From positions 110,487,001 to 110,551,000 of the forward strand of contig NC_091117.1 of NCBI RefSeq assembly GCF_040183065.1: DNA of 64,000 bases, read 5' to 3'. Shown one piece after another: positions 10,295-21,079 of the stretch. The first letter of the stretch is position 1. Every line of letters begins with the position of its first letter. The stretch is from Periplaneta americana (taxonomy: Eukaryota; Arthropoda; Insecta; Blattodea; Blattidae). A program made the position numbers and the translations under genes. Below the pieces are notes generated by a model, which saw only the letters and a program-made list of their open reading frames with translations, was not told where the DNA came from and ran no database searches.

Positions 10295-12255
10295 GCAATA
10301 ATAACAATAATAGTAACAGATGTTAAACTTATGTTTCATTTAAATTTGTAATTAAATTAGATAAGATATAAGCTCACATTATACTGCATATTGAAGATTT
10401 ACGATCCCAAACAATAGCGTGTCGCCTTCTAATACGTTAATAACAATAACCATAACTCTCTTAGTTTCAATAAATTGTTTTTAACATGTTTGTTGTTTCT
10501 ATAATTGTTGTAGTAAACATGCAAAAATGCATGAGTCAGAGAATGACATAATATATGTCTCAGGCGCTAAGTATGATCATCCGACAAGTCTAGGAATTAC
10601 GTCACGAGCTTCTTCTCCGTGATTGGCTGGCCTTGGTGGAAAGTAACCACTGTACCAAAATGAAACTTGTAATGGATAATGAGGAGGGATTTGGAAAATC
10701 TAAAAAAGTTATTTTCTAACATTCACCGTTTTAGAGGAAATAGTTATGTTTCTATGAAGCATTTGGCAATATCACGGCTAGTGCAATAACTCTTAAAAGC
10801 CCGGCCACCCATCTCTTACCTTTCCCTCCCCCCCCCCCCGTTGTACTCAGTCGGAGACACTGGGTAGTACACTGCGTTGCAAGATTTATTTTAACGATTT
10901 TCGCAATTATTCAATTTAAATTCACGGCTAAACAGTTCAATGTGCAAAACAAGACTCAAGACACTATCATTCAGATCATTTTTACCGATCTGCTTGTACA
11001 GCTATCAGCCATTTCTCTCTGGCCTTTACCGCAATGGAGCTCTGTGAACATTGGGTAAAGACTATTTTTTTCCTGCTTAACCGTGCTTCATCGAAGGAAA
11101 TGTGTAATACAAGTTTTGTTATTTTTAACACGTAGAATCACCTCATAAATTTTAGTTCATCGGTCCCCTTCTATTCTGTATATCCATTAATATACATTTT
11201 TGTGTCAGTTCGCATTTTAGTGCTTTTAAGTGCTTCTTTCGGTTGTTTTAGTGTATTTTGGCCGCCTATTTTTAAAGTTTAAGTGTCTTCATCCCCAACT
11301 CTAGCCATGCCATCTGGAGACGTTTCTTAATAATTCTTGAACATAGCCGTACGTACAAAAAGTGAAGATGATTATTTAGAACTGTTGCCATAATGTGCTT
11401 ATAATGAGTCAGTTGGCACATATAGCCTATTATATCACGGACAGAGAGGTAATCATGGAAAGCAGACGTTAGTGAAACTATCCGCAACACACAAATAACA
11501 GATGAGCTGCATTATTAAACGAAAGGGAAGGGTCTCCTCGCGATGAACTTGGCAAAACCGCGAGCGGCGCGGCGGTAAATAGCTGGGCAGCCCAACTCCC
11601 TTTCTCGTGGAGGTCAGGAGGTTATAGAGATGCTCCTCGGCGTGCCTCGTGCCACTGCCACATATTGTAACTCGTTTTGGAAAGTCGCTGAGGGAGTGCA
11701 TGTCGATGAATCTCAACGATTCCCCACAGTGCCTAATCACTAGAGACCTGCGTTTGTTCACTTTGAATACAAGTTATGTGTACGGCAATCAAACTAACTT
11801 TGTATGGAGAACACTGCGAGTTCAAGCTGTTCAATCTACAATGAAGCAAGCAATTTCGCCGCACGCTCCGTTACCGTGTGTTTACTTTACACCTGTTTAT
11901 TCGTTTGCTCTTCTTTATAAGTCGGTGAACAACAGAAATTGTACTCATGTAGGCTACAAAATACTACTTGGAATTGAAATGGGATATAAGTGCACTTTCG
12001 TTACTTTTGAGAAAATGTGATTAAAATGTTTACATTTTTGTAAATTCCGTGAAGTTTGAATTTTAAATTTTAATATGTGACCTGGTTAAAAGATATATTC
12101 GTTTGTCACTAAAATGTCATATGCTTTAGCTTACCCTGGATGCACTTAACCCTCCTGCTACCAAGAGGGATAACAGCATTACCCCACTGATGGTTTTTCA
12201 ATATTATTTTCATTTCTCTCTTATTTCTTTTTAAAATTCTATGTATTTGTCCGGT
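10292..12255. other. Unannotated sequence with a GC-rich patch
   Basis: No gene is supported. A C-run lies at about 10829-10840. A GC- and CpG-richer patch lies at about 11525-11750 (gcgagcggcgcggcgg within it); the two overlapping frames there (11453-11761 minus, 11649-12020 plus) show no domain I recognise. It may be part of an unrecognised repeat or an old exon. Confidence 0.35.
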
Positions 12256-12259
12256 ATAT

Positions 12260-12310
<51 letters not shown>

Positions 12311-12312
12311 TT
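12256..12312. repeat. (TTTA)n microsatellite
   Basis: About 14 perfect tetramer copies. Confidence 0.95.
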
Positions 12313-12572
12313 ATTTTGTTAATAATTGTAACATAAAATATAATATATACAGAAAAACTTTAGCTCACCCCTGAAAGAGTAGAACTCGTGCTCAGGGACG
12401 GATTCCTGAATTGAAATTAATAATTATACAATACAATTTGTCTTATGTCTACCGTGCAATTATAGTATATAAATTTAAACTTACAATTTTTCAATTTTTA
12501 TAAAATCCATACATAACTTTTTAAATTTAATACTAGAACTATTAGAATTGACAAGATTAGGATATTTAAATG

Positions 12573-12812
12573 TAGGGTAAACTAGGGTCTGTTGGACAGT
12601 CGGGCATGTTGGACACTCTGTACTTTAACGTGTTACCTCGCCACTTGTGGGCACCACATTCTGCTAGAAGTCAATGACGGAAGTAGCCACTAGTGTGGCT
12701 ACTTCCGTCATTGACTTCTAGCAGAATGTGGTGCCCACAAGTGGCGAGGTAACACGTTAAAGTACAGAGTGTCCAACATGCCCGACTGTCCAACAGACCC
12801 TAGTTTACCCTA
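12573..12812. mobile_element. Perfect palindromic MITE, 118-bp arms, TA ends
   Basis: The sequence from tagggtaaactagggtctgt (12573) to its complement ending at 12812 forms two arms of 118 bp (12573-12690 and 12695-12812) around a 4-nt loop, tagt. I find no mismatch between the arms. Taking the outer TA as the target duplication, the element is 236 bp. The ends resemble the pogo-type ends elsewhere in this window. It has no coding capacity, so it must depend on a transposase supplied in trans. The perfect arms point to a recent origin or to arm-to-arm conversion. Confidence 0.95.
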
Positions 12813-13715
12813 TACTAACAATATGAATTAAGAATAACATAAATAATTAATGTACAGTATTTTTAGATGTAATTCACATTATTCATGTGGGGTGATCTTG
12901 TTACCAAATAATCTGTGTCAGGGTATAAAATTCAATTTGTAGCTTAATTTTCTTCATTTCTAAGTATTTATTCTCCCAAATTATTTATGTGTTATAACAA
13001 TTTTTATATTGTAATTTATATTGTTATGACCTTTTTCCGCAACTTTTTTTATTTTTTATTTCTGTCACCAGTAACATTCCAAAAGAAATTTTATTACGAA
13101 TAATTATTAGTGGAGCCTTTTTCCGAGCTGCCTATTGTAGTGTAGATGGTGTTCGAACATTTGAATTTGAAGAAATAACTAAAATTTCATACATAGACCT
13201 AATTAGTTTCATATTTTTTATTTATTTTTTATACATTTTATTTATGAATTATTTATTTTTGTTTTAATATATAAATTTAATTTTATAAATTTTATTTATA
13301 TTTATTTTATTTTATTACAAACCATGAGGCGTCGATGTGAGGCCTGTATTCAAGCAAGAGGTGAATATTTTTAATATATCCTTTACGGGTATGTAAATGG
13401 TATTATAAATACACCGCCATAACTCGGAAAAGAAGCATTTTCGAACACATTTTGTAATATACTATTTTAATTGTCCACATTATGGGGAAATGTTCGTATG
13501 CATCTGAAGTGTGATTAGTATAATATATAGCTAATCGTTGATGTATGCAATGGAGGGGGAAAGGAACTGGCTACCCTACCCTATTATCTCCTGGCCTAGT
13601 TGTCTCATAAGTGGTGCCATGTTGTTTTCACTTGTGAGGTTCAGATGTGTCTTCGAATAATTGACTAAACGACAACATATGGGGAATGCATTCCTAAAAT
13701 ATTGCCCACTATTTT
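12813..13715. other. Unannotated AT-rich sequence
   Basis: Extremely AT-rich around 13200-13320. No gene or repeat pair is supported. Confidence 0.4.
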
Positions 13716-13996
13716 TAAACACTTTGTATTTTTTTAGTAGGTTGTTTTACGACGCTTTATCAACATCTCAGGTTATTTAGCGTCTGAATGAGATGAAGGT
13801 GATAATGCCGGTGAAATGAGTCTGGGGTCCAGCACCGAAAGTTACCCAGCATTTGCTCATATTGGGTTGAGGGAAAACCCCGGAAAAAACCTCAACCAGG
13901 TAACTTGCCCCGACCGGGAATCGAACCCGGGCCACCTGGTTTCGCGGCCAGACGCGCTGACCGTTACTCCACAGGTGTGGACTAAACACTTTGTAT
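13716..13996 (-). mobile_element. tRNA-derived SINE (family A) with 14-bp target duplication
   Basis: The 14-mer taaacactttgtat is present at 13716-13729 and 13983-13996. Read on the minus strand, the element starts with a tRNA-like head: an A-box-like ggagtaacggtcagcg and a B box GGTTCGATTCC. It continues through the family core (ttacctggttgaggtttttt, ggggttttccctcaaccc) and ends with cctactaaaaaa against the duplication. The head keeps a recognisable T arm, and this is the best-preserved family A copy in the window. The same 3' end (aacctactaaaa) closes the 59.7-kb copy. Confidence 0.92.
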
Positions 13997-14864
13997 ATTA
14001 GTCGTTGTTACATAAAAGAAATCGAGGTCTTAAAAAATTTTGAACTCAATAAAAGAATTCAGGCGCCACATAAAAATTTTTAGTCGCCATGGCTATCTGG
14101 CCCCGGAATTGGTAGATTGATTTTTACAATAAGTAAAACGCATCTAGATACTTTAGGTGTAACTGAAGCTTGAAATGAACAATGGGAAAAACATAAATTA
14201 TTTCCATAAAAACTTAAATAAAACAAACTATACTGATTTTGTGTTTTACGAGCTTCTACACATTACAATGAATAACTGTAAACATTTTATGTGTTTCAAA
14301 TGAAAAATGTCTTCATCTTTCTGATAAAATACTCGTATATTTTATTCTTTCCTGATGAAGTGCTCGCTACCAATTTTTTCTAGTAGAACACTAACCTCCA
14401 AGATCTAGCTAATGATCTTCAAGTCCTAGCTTTGTTTAATTTTCGCATGCTGACTGAATAGCAGACTTGAGCTGTATGAGTAGAGTTTGATGCCGCCGAG
14501 CTATACTCCATATATTGGCTATGCCTAAACTGTTGAGGTTTGCTTGGAGACTCTAGGTGTTCAAACGCAGGACTTTACTAATCACACATGAGTGACAGGT
14601 GAGTGCCGTACCAACTGGTCATCTCTTAGAAGTGTGATTTTATGCATCACTGGCAGAAAAGATTGTGGAATAGGTAAAATGTCTTTGTTAAAAGTTCGAC
14701 TTATGTACAGAAAAAATTAGAAAGACCATGTTGATTGTCACATTTGTACAAGTGTCGTTAGAAGGATTATCTATTACAACTCCAAAGGTGGAAGATAGAA
14801 ACGGCCAGATTGACAGGAGTTCTGCGGAATCAGAACGAACAATTATGTCCCAACCTTGTGCACG
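13997..14864. other. Unannotated sequence
   Basis: No supported gene or repeat pair. Confidence 0.4.
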
Positions 14865-14888
14865 ATGATGATGATGACAATGACGATA

Positions 14889-14921
<33 letters not shown>

Positions 14922-17190
14922 CATCATCATCATCAATAACTTCAAGGTTTAGGCCGATGGCCTGTTCCGCCTCCAGAATTTTATCCATCAAACTGGTCTC
15001 TCCAACGTCTCTTTGGTCTTCCCACTCGTCTTCTTCGTGTAGGTCTATAACACCATGTTCTGAAAGGTATCCTGTCGTTGGGCATTCTTGTTATATGGCC
15101 GTACCAATTATTTCTATATTTTTCAATTATAGTTATTACACTCTCGATATTAAGTTCTCGACGTATATCTTCGTTTCTCTTATGGTCCTGTAGTCTAAAT
15201 CCTGCTAGTGGCCTTAAGAGTCTCATCTCAGCGGCCTCAATTCTTCTCTGTTGGGCTCTAGTCAGAATCCACGTTTCTGAACCATATAAAAATGTCGGAA
15301 TTGCCAGTGTCTTGTAAAATTTGAGTACAGTTTTTCTGTCGACTTTATTTATGAGTGTACGTTTAATTGTACCAATAAGTCTTAAAAATTTATTTAACTT
15401 GTTTTCTACGTCTGTGGAGGATATGTAAGAGAGATCGCATCCAAGGTAAGTAAAAGAATTTACTTGTTCAATCATCTTATCCTCTATTACAATTTTAGTT
15501 CTTATTGTATTATTTCCGCAGAAGCCAAATACTTTAGTTTTCCTGTGTGATATTTTTAGATTGTAGTTATTAGCAACAATTCTCAACAGATGGACTGCTC
15601 TCTGTAGGTTGTCTTCAGAATCAGCCAACACCAACTGGTCGTCTGCGAAAAGTAAGTAATCTAAAATTATATTATCTATAAAATAATGTGTTTTTAAATT
15701 GTTCTGCCATTCTCTTACGGCTTCGTCTAGGTACAAATTAAAAAGAGTAGGTGATAAGGGACACCCTTGTCTAACCCCTTGGTTAACTTCTCGCAAGTTG
15801 GTGGTAATCTTGTTGATATTCATTTTGATTTTTGTATTTTTGTACATACTTTGTATCACCCTTATTAGATGCTCAGGAATTCCTTTCTTTTTTAATATCA
15901 TCCACAATTTTGTTCTGCTAATCATATCAAATGCTTTCTCAAAGTCTATGAAAGCCATATATGTGGGAATATTAAATTCGACATGTTTTTCTATAATCTG
16001 CGTTATGGTGAAGATATTATCAATACATGATCTGTTTTTGCGGAACCCACTCTGTTCTTCTGCTAATAGCACTTCTGCAATTTTGTTTAGTCTTTGAGAG
16101 ATAATCTTGGCATATATTTTATAGCCTGAGTTAAGAAGGCTAATCCCTCTGTAATTTTCACAATTCTTCCTGTTCCCTTTTTTAAAAATGGGAGTAATTA
16201 GTGCTATATTCCATTCTTCTGGTATGTGACCAAACTTCCAACATATATTTAAAAAACTTAAAAATCTTTGTAAAAAGCATTGTGGCGCATATTTAAACAA
16301 TTCCAGATTTAAACCATCTGATCCCGGCGATTTTCTATTTCTGGTTATTTGGAGAGCATTTTTCAATTCATCTATTGAAATTGGGTCCACATATTCATTG
16401 TATGTAGCCGTTTGTATGTTTTCTTCATCATCCTTACTAGTCCATAAATATTGGTAAAAATCTAGCCATTGTATCTCAGAAATGGGGTTCCAGTTTATAG
16501 TATCTTTTACTTCTTTATTTAGTTCTTTCATAATCTTGTATGCTTTAGCTTGTCTGCCATTAATATCATACTCAATATTATTATTTACAAATTTATCCCA
16601 GCTTTCTCTTTTAATTTTCCTTATTTCTCTCTTTGCAACTGCAGAGAGTCTGTTATATTTAATGCGATTTTCATCCGTGGGGTGGGAAATATATAATAAG
16701 TATGCATCTTTTTTGTCTTTTATTATTGTTGCTAATTCGTCGTTCCAAATGTTAAGTCCTCTTCTAGTACGTCTTTTCTTTCGTTTACCTAGGGCTTCTG
16801 ACGCAGCCTGTGTTAGAATAGTTTTCAATAATTGCCATTCTTCATTTACATTTAAACTCATAGGTGTTTCCACTACTTGTAGGGCTATTCTATTCTGATA
16901 GAGTTGTCGGATACTCATGTCTTCTAATAGGTTGATTTTGTATACCTCTTCTTTCTGATATAATTTTGTTTTACTTCTGTACCATTTTGGGGGCATATTA
17001 AATTTAGAGATTAGCAAGAAGTGGTCTGTATTAATATCATATCCCCTATATACTCTCGTGTCTTCAATAAATGTAGCTAGCTTTTTATTTACTATTACAT
17101 AATCAATAATTGATCTATAGCCTCTTGAGCTCCATGTGTATTTGTGGATGTCTTTGTGGCGAAAAAAGCTGTTAGTCACTTTAAGGTCAT
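14865..17190 (-). mobile_element. 5'-truncated non-LTR retrotransposon with microsatellite tail
   Basis: A LINE on the minus strand is defined by the 732-codon frame 14981-17179 (separate entry) and ends in an (ATT)n/(ATC)n array at about 14889-14937, which serves as its tail. The 5' end falls inside the endonuclease domain, so roughly the first third of the coding region is missing. I did not find a certain target duplication. The clade is uncertain; RTE-like is possible. Confidence 0.85.
14981..17179 (-). pseudogene. LINE ORF2: endonuclease C-terminus plus reverse transcriptase
   Basis: This 732-codon frame is the longest in the window. Residues 1-60 look like the end of an AP-type endonuclease (RSIIDYVIVN..., then NTDHFLLISKF). 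The reverse transcriptase follows, with NRKSPGSDGLNLELFK near residue 280, IFKKGNRKNCENYRGISLL near 330, FIDFEKAFDMISR near 395 (first catalytic Asp), NQGVRQGCPLSPTLFNLYLD near 460, and LLFADDQLVLAD near 505 (FADD, the catalytic pair intact). The C-terminus carries LYGSETW and GRPKRRWRDQFD. The frame ends in a stop, but a one-base shift at the end (about 14985) reads DKILEAEQAIGLNLEVIDDD into the tail, which looks like the original C-terminus. The protein lacks the first endonuclease motifs, so it could not mobilise itself. Little decay suggests a recent insertion. Confidence 0.85.
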
Positions 17191-17499
17191 TTGATTACTA
17201 TTACAATTATAGCATCCTTATATTCATACAAATTTCTGCCAAGTAACTACGGATATAGATAACTATGAGATAAAGTGTGATTACTTTAAATGTCGAAAAT
17301 TATATACTATATAGTAGATTATTTGTTCTTATGTAATATTCTCAAAAATGGTAGAGTATGTGACTCTTTCATAAGCAACGTTAGCTTTCGCAATTCGATT
17401 AAAGTATCAAAGCTCACAAACATAAAAGAAATTCAAATTAAAAAAGGTCCTTAAAGTAGCTCTACTAAACGATACGAGTATTAGATGGCTTTTTGAACA

Positions 17500-18116
17500 G
17501 CTATTAGAAACATATCTTCAGAGTATCAAACTGTCCTCCGATGATATAGAAGAATGGCTTCACTTAACAACTACTTTGAAAAAGCAGTATCGGAAAGCAT
17601 TGGCTTTCATAATAAAAGTAAGAGAAAACGAAAAATTAGGAAGTGGGACGAAGACATAAAAAACATCATTAATGATAAACGAACGCCATATTTGAAATTT
17701 TGCAAACAAAAAAGTTAGAAGATCATATAGAACATAAACTAAAACCTGCAATGCCAAAAGCGGCACAAGGGAGTGGACATGAGGTAAACGATATAAATAA
17801 TATTCAAGTTATCGTTTATATTCTGTTATTGTTCTTTAGCGATATAAGTAATATAAATTTTATGTTAGGTTTGGAACAATATAGCTGCATAATACGAGTG
17901 TTAATATTTTCTTCTTATATTGTTATGATTATCTACTTCAGTTTTGTGTGTAAAATTGTAGTGTGCTTTACTTTGTAAATTTGTAGTTTTTTTTGTACCG
18001 CAGTTTTACTTCTGGTTGAGTGTTACGGAAGGTCGTGTGGCCTTATCTCTGCTAGGTTAAATAAACCATTATTATTATTATTATTATTATTAGACTCATT
18101 ATTATTATTATTATTA
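17500..18116 (+). mobile_element. Internally deleted LINE fragment with (ATT)n tail
   Basis: On the plus strand, 17555-17710 reads KSKRKRKIRKWDEDIKNIIN and then DKRTPYLKF. This resembles the linker between endonuclease and reverse transcriptase in the neighbouring LINE (RRGLNIWNDELATIIKDKKD). After an unrelated or deleted stretch, 18000-18060 (ggttgagtgttacggaaggt ... gttaaataaacc) leads into an (ATT)n array at 18069-18116, the typical look of a LINE 3' end. The reverse transcriptase itself is absent, so this would be an internally deleted copy. The link between the two parts is inference. Confidence 0.45.
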
Positions 18117-18451
18117 TTGAGTATATTAAGAAATTTATATTTTAAGTTTGTGAGAATTGCTCCTTTAGGAAACCCATTGAGAATATGTGAGATATTGCCA
18201 CTTGTTTCATAGCTTCAGTCACTGGCCATTGCGATGATTTTAAAATAGTGATAGTTTTTTAAGTAACTGACACGTTAACGTATATCATATTATTAAGCAC
18301 GGACAAATCCTACCAGGCTCATCGCGTTGCCTGGAGCTTGAGAGCCTACTGCGTGAGTGTCTTTGTGAGTTGACTGTACAGATACATCAAACTAGCAAGC
18401 TGTCTCATTCGCGCAGGCGCATAGAGCACATCTCCCTTACCACTGTCCGCA

Positions 18452-19523
18452 CTGTGGACTAGTGATGAAATAAACTGATATTCTGTAATCACTATTCGAT
18501 CTGTGATTGCTCATTTATGATCACGGTGATCTTAGACGGTGAAACAGTGATAAACAGAGGTTGAACTGCGAACTTGTTCGAGGTGAAAACTGAACAGTTC
18601 ATTCTTCCCCGCTCATCAGAGCGTCTCACTGCGAATGTTTCAATGCTCTCGATATTTCGCACATGGTAGGGGAGGATGAGAAAATGTTGAGGTTATATTT
18701 TTGCAGTTCACAGAAGTCAAGTGTAAGCATAATTCTGAGATGTAAATATAGGTGCTTCATCATTTTAAAAAGCGATTAAAGATTTGAAAGTCAGTATTCA
18801 TTCATTCATTCATTCATTCATTCATTCATTCATTCATTCATTCATTCATTCATTCATTCATTTAATCTAATGCTATAGACAAACTGAACATTATTTTATC
18901 TTCTCATTACCTAATATAATGATTGTCCATTTGATCTTTTCCAGTATTCCTGAAGTGAAATATTATATAGGAAAAAAAACTGAAAGTTAGTAATTTGACA
19001 CAATTCACACATCACTCAGAAGATGAATGAAACATTGTTATTTTTAAAATCATTGTCATATTTTGTAAAATTTTGTTATTATTGTAATTTTACTAGTTGA
19101 ATAGTGTAGCCAATTAATAACGTCACTGCTTAAAATAATGGAATCAATTAAGCAATGTAAAAACCTGCCAGATTTTATGGCTGTCAGCTGACAATAGTAT
19201 ATCTTCCGGCTTTAAGAAATTGAAATCTGCCAGGATCAGCCTGAAATCTACTGAGTTGGCTACACTGAATGTATTGTAAAAATCAGGTGCTCACAGTTCG
19301 CGAGCGTAGTTGTTCCCAGTGTTTGTCACTTGGTAGCATAAACACAGCAGCGCAGCGCAGCACACGCAGTGGAAAAGAACAACTGTCTGAGATGGTGAGC
19401 AGTTTAGCCCTCGAACTGTGATCACTGTTTAAAGAGCTGTTTAATCACGAGTGTGATCGTGATTTTTCGATCACCGTGATAAAATCACAGGTCAGTGATT
19501 TTCTGCTCATCACTACTGTGGAC
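18452..19523. mobile_element. Non-autonomous hAT-type element, 8-bp target duplication
   Basis: ctgtggac flanks the element at 18452-18459 and 19516-19523. The left end is tagtgatgaaataaactg; the right end, complemented, is tagtgatgagcagaaaatca. The shared TAGTGATGA start and the 8-bp duplication are typical of the hAT superfamily. Gtgat/atcac motifs recur near both ends (for example gatcacggtgatc near 18520 and tcgatcaccgtgat near 19468), like subterminal transposase sites. In 1,056 bp there is no transposase frame. It contains a (ATTC)n array at 18797-18862. Confidence 0.88.
18797..18862. repeat. (ATTC)n microsatellite
   Basis: About 16 copies of the tetramer inside the hAT-type element. 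Confidence 0.95.
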
Positions 19524-20207
19524 TAGCAGTGCTCATTCCTCCCTCTTCAATAAGCGCTATCACCTTAGCTTTAATATCCATTATTACAGAATGATGTTAT
19601 AATATGATTCAGCATGGTGTTTATGCGTGCAGGGATGATGAAAAATTATCCTAGAATGTTCTATAAAATTGAAGCGAAATAAACACCATGTTTTAAAAAG
19701 AATTGGTCTCAATGTTTTTATTTCTGTAGATTGTATATACCGTTAATGCTCTAAAAGGTTGTTTTTGGTTAGATTAACTAGTACAATATAGGCTATACCT
19801 ACAACTCATAGTTCGAATACCTCTGTCCCCAGGGCGATATGTGGAGTGGAGTAGGCATAGTGCCAACATTATGTCTCATAGAGTTCATTTCCACGTTATT
19901 TCATGTGAGCCAATGTACAGTTTCCCTAGAAAAGAATGAGACGATTGCATATTCCAATGCCTCAGATGTAAGACACTGCGCATGATTGGAGATTAGACCA
20001 CTGATATACAAGATAACGAATATTGAGTTACTTAAATTCAGGCTATTTGGTTTGTTACTAGCATCGTTCCCAAATTCACTTCAAAAACTGCAAAAAATAT
20101 GGTAATATGACGTAAATAATAGATAAATATATACATAAATCGTGTTGTTAAATCGACATTGGACTTCATGATTAGATCGGCATTCCGCACAGAAAGAAAA
20201 GCTCTCG
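19524..20207. other. Unannotated sequence
   Basis: No gene or repeat pair is supported. Confidence 0.4.
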
Positions 20208-20288
20208 TGTCGTTTCAATAGCTCAGACGCTAAGACTTCTTCGTGTTGTGTAAAAGAGTGCGAGTGCGAGTTCGATTCTTAGTCTAAA
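20208..20288 (+). mobile_element. tRNA-like SINE head, diverged
   Basis: On the plus strand a caatagctcagacgctaag A-box region is followed about 45 nt later by a gcgagttcgattctta B-box region, the arrangement of a tRNA gene or SINE promoter. The stems are poorly kept, so this is not a functional tRNA. It could be the head of an old SINE whose body runs into 20289-20350, which holds a repeated taacgttgaaat motif. Confidence 0.55.
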
Positions 20289-21079
20289 CAACGATTTTTT
20301 TTGTCTAAATAACGTTGAAATAACTAAATAACGTTGAAATAGAGATTTACAAAGTCCTGTTAATGATTGCAAATAGTACAAAATTAGAAATTATAATATT
20401 ATAAACGTTAATCTAATGAATGCATTTACACCATATTAAAAACTAACAATTAGAATGAAATTAAAAATAAATATTCCTGAGCCACACAGACAAACTTTTA
20501 CAAAGGTTTAGTGTCCTTAGGCCTGTGCCATTTATTGAGTAATTATTACAATATTTTATTAGTAGCTTTCCCATATACATATACACATGTGTAAGAAATG
20601 CACTCGCACAAAACAATTTTTGTTAAACGTGTGGCTTTGCACTATTTCATTCTCACCCCTTTAGTTGATTTTAACTATTTTATCTACGTGTTTGCAATAC
20701 TGTTTAATTTAATGTGTATTCAATTTTATTCATGTTATGATTGAATGAAAAAGCACTGTTGCAGTTACTGACTAATTAGATATATTAATACTAATTATTA
20801 AATGCATTTGTTAAATAACGAAATCCTGTATCTTATGCAAAATCTTGATTGTTGAAGTTGTCAATAATATTTCCGTACTATATACTATAAGGGGCTAAAA
20901 AAACAGGAGAAGTTTCAGTTATACAGTGGAACCGACACGCTACTGAACTCGTATGAGCTACCGAAACAAGACAGTGACATTAGCAGCAGTCCAGAATTTA
21001 GATCCCACAGTAGATATTTGTCATTCGGTACAGAGAAGCAATGATAATTTGTGACCCGAGCTAAGTTGTGAAATTGTGC
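20289..21079. other. Unannotated AT-rich sequence
   Basis: A small direct repeat (aaataacgttgaaata) lies at about 20308-20342. Nothing else is recognised. Confidence 0.4.

Noticed and set aside
11649-12020. Protein-coding gene of 123 codons
   Set aside because: No recognisable domain, no splice or start context, and an antisense frame overlaps it in the same CpG-rich patch.
15078-16898. Plus-strand frames inside the 15-17 kb LINE
   Set aside because: They are antisense shadows of the long minus-strand reverse transcriptase frame.
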